Of a DNA stretch of 46,022 nt, positions 41,210 through 46,022 are shown piece after piece. The stretch lies in NCBI GenBank assembly GCA_904420245.1, contig CAJFUL010000012.1, positions 1 through 46,022 of the forward strand. The letters run 5' to 3'. Numbering within the stretch: position 1 is the first letter of the stretch; every line of letters starts with the position of its first letter. This stretch comes from Candidatus Paralachnospira avium (lineage in GTDB: Bacteria > Bacillota > Clostridia > Lachnospirales > Lachnospiraceae). The position numbers and the translations under genes are program-made. The notes under the pieces are model-generated. The model saw nothing but the letters and a program-made list of their open reading frames with translations, had not been told where the DNA came from and did no database searches.

Positions 41210-44200
41210 AAAAACGATTGACGGCAATACTGCTTTGCCTGTGCCTGATATTGACGCTGATGCCGGCCGCGGCCTTTGCCGCAGATACCGGCAAGGCCAT
41301 CCAGGCCGGCACAGGAAGCATCAGCGGCTGGGACAGCGCCGCCGGATATGACTATATCTACTATGGCTACTGGACAGCGCCGGACGTGTACACCGCTTCC
41401 GGCCCCATTAAATGGCGGGTGCTGGACGACCAGACCAACACTCAAAGCGAAGGACTCTTTCTGTTGTCCGAAGCGCTGCTGGGAACGGGCTATCAGGGCG
41501 GCGTGTATTTTGATAATACAGGGAATAACGTATGGCAGGGCAGCAATGCGCAGGCGTGGTGCAAGGATTTTGCGGGAATTGAGGGAAACAGCGTAACCGA
41601 TGCTTTTTCCGCCGCCGAGCTCGCCGCGATTTTGGAAACCACAAAAAGCGATCCTGCTTTTACCAGCGGCAGCCGCTATGGCACATCCTTTAAGGCTTCT
41701 GAAAATATCCTAAACGGGGATAAGGTATTTTTCCTGTCGGCAGAGGAAGTGGAAACCAGTGCGTACGGATTTACAAATGATGAGGCACGTGTCAGCGATG
41801 GCGATTGGCTGCTTCGTTCTCCCAGCGCCTCCTATGCGTGGTGGTCGGGCCTTGTCTACGTTTTCGGCGCTGTGTGCGATGATTCCGTGAGCTATCTCCG
41901 TTACGCGCGCCCGGCTTTTAACCTGGATTCGAACTCTGTCCTCTTCACTTCCGCCGCCGAGGGCGGAAAATCTCAAAACGGCATGGACGACGGTCTGACT
42001 GCCGTTTCGGACTATGCCGGAAACGAGTGGAAGCTGACACTGCTGGATGAAAAACGCAGCAATTTCAACATAGCGACGACATCGGTAAATGGCAATACCT
42101 TGACCGCAGCGTACTCTGACGCAGTCACCGGGGACAACGAATACATCTCTGCTGCCGTTATGGATGAAAACGGCGATATTGCCTATTACGGGCGCCTGCA
42201 AAGTGTTTCCAGTGAAAGCGGCACGGTACAGGTCACGCTGCCGGAGGATTTTAACAGCAAAACCGATACACTATATATTTTCAATGAGCAATATAACGGG
42301 GACAAGACGACCGACTATGCCAGCGAGCTGAAAGAAGTTTCGATGATCCCGGTGGAAACGTCCATCCAGGCCGGCACAGGAAGCATCAGCGGCTGGGACA
42401 GCGCCGCCGGATATGACTATATCTACTATGGCATATGGAACAATAACCCTGTCAAATGGCGGGTGCTGGACGACCAGACCAACACAGGGACCAGCGGTCT
42501 GTTCCTGCTTTCCGAGGATCTGTTAGGCGAAACCGGCTTTGACAACGATAAGGCCAGCAGCGCATGGCAGGACAGCGATGCAAAGGTCTGGTGCGGAAAT
42601 TTTTACAGCAGCAGCTTCAGCTCCGCAGAGCAGGCCGCCGTTTTGGCGACCACGAAAAGCGACGATGCGTATACCAGCAGCAGCAACTCAACCGAGCATT
42701 TTGTCAATTCTGAAAATATCCTGAACGGAGATAAGGTGTTTTTCCTTTCCGCGGAGGAGGTGGAAAACAGCGCATACGGTTTTACTGACAACGATGCGCG
42801 AAGCTCCTGGACTCACTGGTGGCTTCGCTCGCCCAGCGCAGCGGCCGGTTCCTGGAACGGCGCCGGCTCCGTCCTGTCGTATGGTTATGTGGTGGCCAAC
42901 AATTTGAATGCCCAGCTGTGGACGCGCCCGGCTTTCAACCTGGATCCAAGCGCTGTCCTCTTCACCTCCGCCGCTGAAAACGGAAAATCTCAAAACGGCA
43001 TGGACGGCGCTCTGACTGCCGTTTCGGACTATGCCGTCAGCGAGTGGAAGCTGACGCTTCTGGACAGCAGCCGGAACGGTTTTACGGCTGCCACCGGCAG
43101 CGAAACATCTGTAGATGACGATTATTCCGACTGGACGGTCGAAGTTGACTATTCCTGCGCTCGGACGGGCGGCAACGAGTATGTCTCTGCCATGCTCGTG
43201 GACGGCAGCGGCAGCATCCTCTATTATGGGCGCATTGCCCAGAACAGCGCAGACGGAACGGCCGGTATCGCAATCCCCAGCGGCCTGGCTGCGGGCAGCT
43301 ATACCCTCAAGGTGTTCAGCGAGCAGTACAACGGCGCTTATAAGACCGACTACGCCAGCGCATTTGTGGATATCGCTCTCACAGTAAAAGAACCGGACGT
43401 CACTCCGCCAGCCTTGAAGGCAGGAACGGCGGTCCGTGAAAAAGGGACCGAAGCCACGGTAACATTTACCAGCGACGAAGCGGGCAGCTATTACTATACC
43501 GTCGTGGAAAGCGGCGCGGCTGAGGGTACGGAGGTAAATACCGACGGCAGCGGTGCGGCCTGTACCGCCGGGGAAAACGCCATTACCTTAAGCGGCCTCT
43601 CCGGCGCGGGCGCAAAGGATATTTACATCGCTGTCAAAGACGCGGCGGGCAACGTAAGCGGTAAGCTGAAAATGACGGTCCCCGGCTGCTATGCCGTGAC
43701 GGTGGAAACGGACGGGGAAGGCAGCGCTTCCGCAAATCCGTCCATCGCGGTGCAGGGGGAGGAGGTCGTCCTGACCGCCAGCCCAGGCGAAGGAAATCAT
43801 TTTGTGGAATGGCGGGCTGCCTCCGGCACGATTACGGTCACGGAAAACAAATTTACCATGCCCGGCGGCAATGTGACCGTGACAGCGGTCTTTGAGGCGT
43901 GCCGTTACGATCGGCAGGTTGTTTCCGATGCCTACCTTGCGTCAGCCGCCAGCTGTACGGATCCGGCAGAATATTACTATTCCTGCGCATGCGGAGCCGC
44001 GGGAACGGAGACCTTTACAGACGGGACAGCCGCGGGCCATAGCTGGGGCAGCTGGCAGAGTAATGGGGACGGCACGCATACCCGCGTCTGCCAAAATTGT
44101 GCCGATGAAGAGACAGAATCCTGCGCAAGCGGTGCAGCCACCTGTGTAAACAAGGCCATCTGCAGCGTGTGCGGCGCCGAATACGGCGCGGCAGACCCCG

Positions 44201-45555
44201 GCAGCCACACCGGCACTATTGTCTGGATACAGACGCAAAACACACATAAGCAGGAATACAGCTGCTGCCATGCCGAAGTGAGCGCCGAAGAAAACCATGA
44301 TTGGCAAAACGGGAAATGCACGGTTTGCCAGTATCCATGCGCGCATGAGGGCGGTACTGCCACCTGTATGTCAAAGGCAGTCTGCGAAAACTGCGGCAGC
44401 GAATACGGGAATATCGATCCCGATAACCACAATCCAGCCGGCGAATGGACGCAGGTAAACGACAGGCATTACCATGTCTGCCTGAACGGCTGCGGAACAC
44501 AGCTTGACGAAGCAGCCTGCTCGGGCGGCGCCGCCACCTGTCAGGAACGGGCAGCCTGTACCACCTGCGGCAGCGAATACGGCGTGCTTGGCGGACATGC
44601 CCTGACTGAACATCCCTACAGGGCGCCGTCCTGTACGGAAACGGGAAATGAGCAGTATTGGGAGTGTTCCACGTGCCGTGCGCTGTTTTCCGACGCGCAG
44701 GGAAGCGCCGCAACTACGATGGAAGCTGTTACGATCCCACAAACAGGGCATGACTGGAGCTCGCCGGTTTGGAACTGGTCTGACGATGGAAAAACCGCTT
44801 CGGCGGCATTTACCTGTCAAAACGACAGCGCGCATACCCAAAGCCTGAACGCCGATATTACAAGCACCGTTGAGATTCCCGCCACCTGCACCGGAGCCGG
44901 AATGACAAGCTGTACGGCGAAGGTGACCTTCAACGGTACGGAGTACAGCGATCAAAAAGATGTGGAAGCCGGCCCGCTGGGACATTCCATGCAAAAGACG
45001 GATCGTATAGACGCAGCCTGCACGACGCCGGGCAGGGCCGCGTACTTCACCTGCGAAACCTGCGGCAGGCATTTTGAGGACGAAGCGGGCAAAGTGGAAA
45101 TTGCGGACCTTGACGAGTATGGCAGGATCCCGGCGACTGGTCATACGGCAGGGACAGAATGGAAGTCTGACGAAGCCGGTCATTGGAACGAGTGTGTCAA
45201 TTGCGGGAACAAAATGAATGAAGCCCCCCATACCTATGAATGGGTGACGGATATGGAAGCTACCGCGACAGAGGCAGGCTCACGGCACGAGGAATGCACC
45301 GCCTGCGGCTATGCGAAGGCGGCGATCGAAATCCCGGCGGCGGGAACGGCAGAAGAGCCGTCAAAGCCGGGCGAAATACCTTCCGGGCCGTCAACGGATC
45401 CCAACGTTCCCACCGGCGGGAACCAGACCGGCGATGCCGCTTCACCGCAGACCGGAGATAACGGCAGACAGACTTTGTGGTTCGGCCTGCTGCTTGCGGC
45501 GGGAGTCTCTGCGGCCGCCGTAGTATATGGCCGCAGGAAAAAAGAAGAAACTTAA
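41206..45555 (+). CDS. Large sortase-anchored surface protein with repeated SUMF1-like domains
   Basis: This 1449-residue secreted protein starts with a signal peptide (MKKRLTAILLCLCLILTLMP, cut after AFA). Two homologous domains (residues about 32-386 and 387-730) carry WRVLDDQTNT, LFLLSE, LLRSPS/WLRSPS and RPAFNLD, like the DUF6273/formylglycine-enzyme fold. Next come an Ig-like stretch (from about 730) and a bacterial beta-repeat ([20 protein letters not shown]... near 830-890). Many CxxC modules (TCVNKAICSVCGAEYG, CMSKAVCENCGSEYG, CTTCGSEYG) follow to about 1385. The end has a Pro/Gly linker, SPQTGD, a membrane segment and RRKKEE, a sortase signal. It is probably wall-anchored and adhesive. 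AAAGGAGG precedes the ATG. Confidence 0.88.
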   Translation: MKKRLTAILLCLCLILTLMPAAAFAADTGKAIQAGTGSISGWDSAAGYDYIYYGYWTAPDVYTASGPIKWRVLDDQTNTQSEGLFLLSEALLGTGYQGGVYFDNTGNNVWQGSNAQAWCKDFAGIEGNSVTDAFSAAELAAILETTKSDPAFTSGSRYGTSFKASENILNGDKVFFLSAEEVETSAYGFTNDEARVSDGDWLLRSPSASYAWWSGLVYVFGAVCDDSVSYLRYARPAFNLDSNSVLFTSAAEGGKSQNGMDDGLTAVSDYAGNEWKLTLLDEKRSNFNIATTSVNGNTLTAAYSDAVTGDNEYISAAVMDENGDIAYYGRLQSVSSESGTVQVTLPEDFNSKTDTLYIFNEQYNGDKTTDYASELKEVSMIPVETSIQAGTGSISGWDSAAGYDYIYYGIWNNNPVKWRVLDDQTNTGTSGLFLLSEDLLGETGFDNDKASSAWQDSDAKVWCGNFYSSSFSSAEQAAVLATTKSDDAYTSSSNSTEHFVNSENILNGDKVFFLSAEEVENSAYGFTDNDARSSWTHWWLRSPSAAAGSWNGAGSVLSYGYVVANNLNAQLWTRPAFNLDPSAVLFTSAAENGKSQNGMDGALTAVSDYAVSEWKLTLLDSSRNGFTAATGSETSVDDDYSDWTVEVDYSCARTGGNEYVSAMLVDGSGSILYYGRIAQNSADGTAGIAIPSGLAAGSYTLKVFSEQYNGAYKTDYASAFVDIALTVKEPDVTPPALKAGTAVREKGTEATVTFTSDEAGSYYYTVVESGAAEGTEVNTDGSGAACTAGENAITLSGLSGAGAKDIYIAVKDAAGNVSGKLKMTVPGCYAVTVETDGEGSASANPSIAVQGEEVVLTASPGEGNHFVEWRAASGTITVTENKFTMPGGNVTVTAVFEACRYDRQVVSDAYLASAASCTDPAEYYYSCACGAAGTETFTDGTAAGHSWGSWQSNGDGTHTRVCQNCADEETESCASGAATCVNKAICSVCGAEYGAADPGSHTGTIVWIQTQNTHKQEYSCCHAEVSAEENHDWQNGKCTVCQYPCAHEGGTATCMSKAVCENCGSEYGNIDPDNHNPAGEWTQVNDRHYHVCLNGCGTQLDEAACSGGAATCQERAACTTCGSEYGVLGGHALTEHPYRAPSCTETGNEQYWECSTCRALFSDAQGSAATTMEAVTIPQTGHDWSSPVWNWSDDGKTASAAFTCQNDSAHTQSLNADITSTVEIPATCTGAGMTSCTAKVTFNGTEYSDQKDVEAGPLGHSMQKTDRIDAACTTPGRAAYFTCETCGRHFEDEAGKVEIADLDEYGRIPATGHTAGTEWKSDEAGHWNECVNCGNKMNEAPHTYEWVTDMEATATEAGSRHEECTACGYAKAAIEIPAAGTAEEPSKPGEIPSGPSTDPNVPTGGNQTGDAASPQTGDNGRQTLWFGLLLAAGVSAAAVVYGRRKKEET
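41299..41367 (+). repeat. 69-base exact repeat, first copy
   Basis: This stretch at the start of the first SUMF1-like domain is identical, base for base, to 42364-42432. The offset is 1065 bases (355 codons), so the domains stay in frame. A second near-identical stretch follows at 41409-41440 and 42455-42486. Confidence 0.9.
42364..42432 (+). repeat. 69-base exact repeat, second copy
   Basis: This copy starts the second domain and is identical to 41299-41367. Identity confined to blocks, with divergence between them, suggests a recent duplication or gene conversion. Confidence 0.9.
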
Positions 45556-45558
45556 AAA

Positions 45559-45645
45559 ATGGGGATATCCGGCGTTTTCCTTGTCGGATTGATCGCTCTG
45601 CCTATATTCCTCTATGCCAAGCGTAAGGTATTGCCCGGGAAGTAA
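45559..45645 (+). CDS. Possible 28-residue membrane peptide
   Basis: An ATG at 45559, with no clear ribosome site, begins MGISGVFLVGLIALPIFLYA followed by KRKVLPGK and a stop. One membrane segment with a basic tail resembles the end of a sortase-type anchor. It could be a leftover of another surface protein or a small peptide. It sits just after the surface-protein stop. Confidence 0.3.
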   Translation: MGISGVFLVGLIALPIFLYAKRKVLPGK

Positions 45646-45676
45646 GGACTGCACATGGGGAATTCCGTATATTAAG

Positions 45677-45710
45677 AAGAGCCGCCGGATTTTCCGATCC
45701 GGCGGCTCTT
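45677..45710. terminator. Strong hairpin after the surface-protein locus
   Basis: AAGAGCCGCCGGAT and its exact complement around a 6-base loop form a 14-base stem. The T tract is short on both strands, so it may act as a bidirectional terminator between the surface-protein gene and the flavodoxin gene at the right edge. Confidence 0.7.
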
Positions 45711-45805
45711 CCAGCATCAAAAAGCAAATATTTGAAGCATTACAGGTTTTTTCCGGACTGTCCGCGCCGCACGAAGATGTCTGTCTCCCGAAATCCCCTC
45801 TGTTT

Positions 45806-46022
45806 TCAGAAGGAAAGACCAAGGCTGTCTATCCAGGATGCCACGTCCTCCTGCGAAACACTGGAGCGGAACCGCATCCCTTCCTGCCAGTCTCCGGTGC
45901 CGGCCATCTCCGCCAAAAGCGCGCCGCTGTCGCCCAGACCGGAGCTTGCCGATGTGCAGAAGGGGATCACCGTCTTCCCGGTAAAATCATTGGCCTCGAC
46001 AAACGAATCCACGGGCCATGCC
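45806..46022 (-). CDS. Flavodoxin-family protein, C-terminal part (cut by window edge)
   Basis: The frame continues beyond the right edge. The visible 72 residues read AWPVDSFVEANDFTGKTVIPF, CTSASSGLGDSGALLAEMAGT and a final SQEDVASWIDSLGL. This is the C-terminal half of a flavodoxin of the type that binds FMN and carries electrons or works as a small reductase. The start and the FMN phosphate loop lie outside. The stop at 45806 is followed by about 100 bases and a strong hairpin. Confidence 0.8.
   Translation of the reverse strand, partial: AWPVDSFVEANDFTGKTVIPFCTSASSGLGDSGALLAEMAGTGDWQEGMRFRSSVSQEDVASWIDSLGLSF

Overview
The window looks like chromosome from a GC-rich, endospore-forming Firmicute, most likely a gut Lachnospiraceae-type Clostridia. 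The reasons are the spore protease gene gpr beside spoIIP and rpsT, a GerMN lipoprotein, AGGAGG ribosome sites before nearly every gene, frequent TTG/GTG starts, many biotin, Fe-S and anaerobic enzymes (hcp), and intrinsic terminators with long U tracts. No rRNA, tRNA, CRISPR array or recognisable transposase was seen. Most genes lie on the minus strand.

Layout. 0.1-2.7 kb (-): gpr, spoIIP and a BlaI-type repressor, divergent from rpsT (+). 3.4-4.5 kb (+): aldo/keto reductase with a ferredoxin-like tail. 4.5-10.0 kb (+): strong promoter, lysine riboswitch (L-box) with terminator, then hyuA-hyuB (ATP-dependent hydantoinase/oxoprolinase-type lactamase) and an NhaC-family transporter. 10.2-12.2 kb (-): holA and a PfkB sugar kinase. 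12.3-15.6 kb (+): M-box Mg2+ riboswitch and an MgtA-type P-type ATPase. 15.5-21.7 kb (-): comEA-like lipoprotein, response regulator, histidine kinase, GerMN lipoprotein and comEC in one dense run. 21.8-26.9 kb (-): small DMT-type transporter, ribosomal protein bL25, ThrH-like phosphatase, methyltransferase, MATE exporter, DUF3737 beta-helix protein. 27.3-30.8 kb: hybrid cluster protein operon (-) divergent from a Crp/Fnr regulator (+), with a dyad operator between them. 30.8-36.5 kb (-): NRAMP-like transporter, pxpB, pxpC, biotin carrier, biotin carboxylase and pxpA. 37.0-39.9 kb (-): flavodoxin-type gene and aldo/keto reductase, both with large in-frame internal deletions, a lipoprotein esterase and an intact aldo/keto reductase. 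40.1-45.7 kb (+): two decayed membrane-protein genes, then a small membrane protein and a 1449-residue sortase-anchored surface protein. The right edge cuts a flavodoxin gene (-).

How it fits together. Two separate lactam-opening systems sit in the same window. One is HyuAB plus NhaC under a lysine riboswitch, which suggests salvage of a lysine-related lactam or hydantoin. The other is a modular PxpABC with its own biotin carboxylase and carrier, arranged like a split urea-amidolyase, plus a NRAMP-like permease that lacks the usual metal-binding residues. A second theme is a family of structured intergenic repeats placed directly after the U tract of gene terminators, with paired changes in their stems. 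A third is decay: four loci between 37 and 41 kb are internally deleted, frameshifted or carry a stop.
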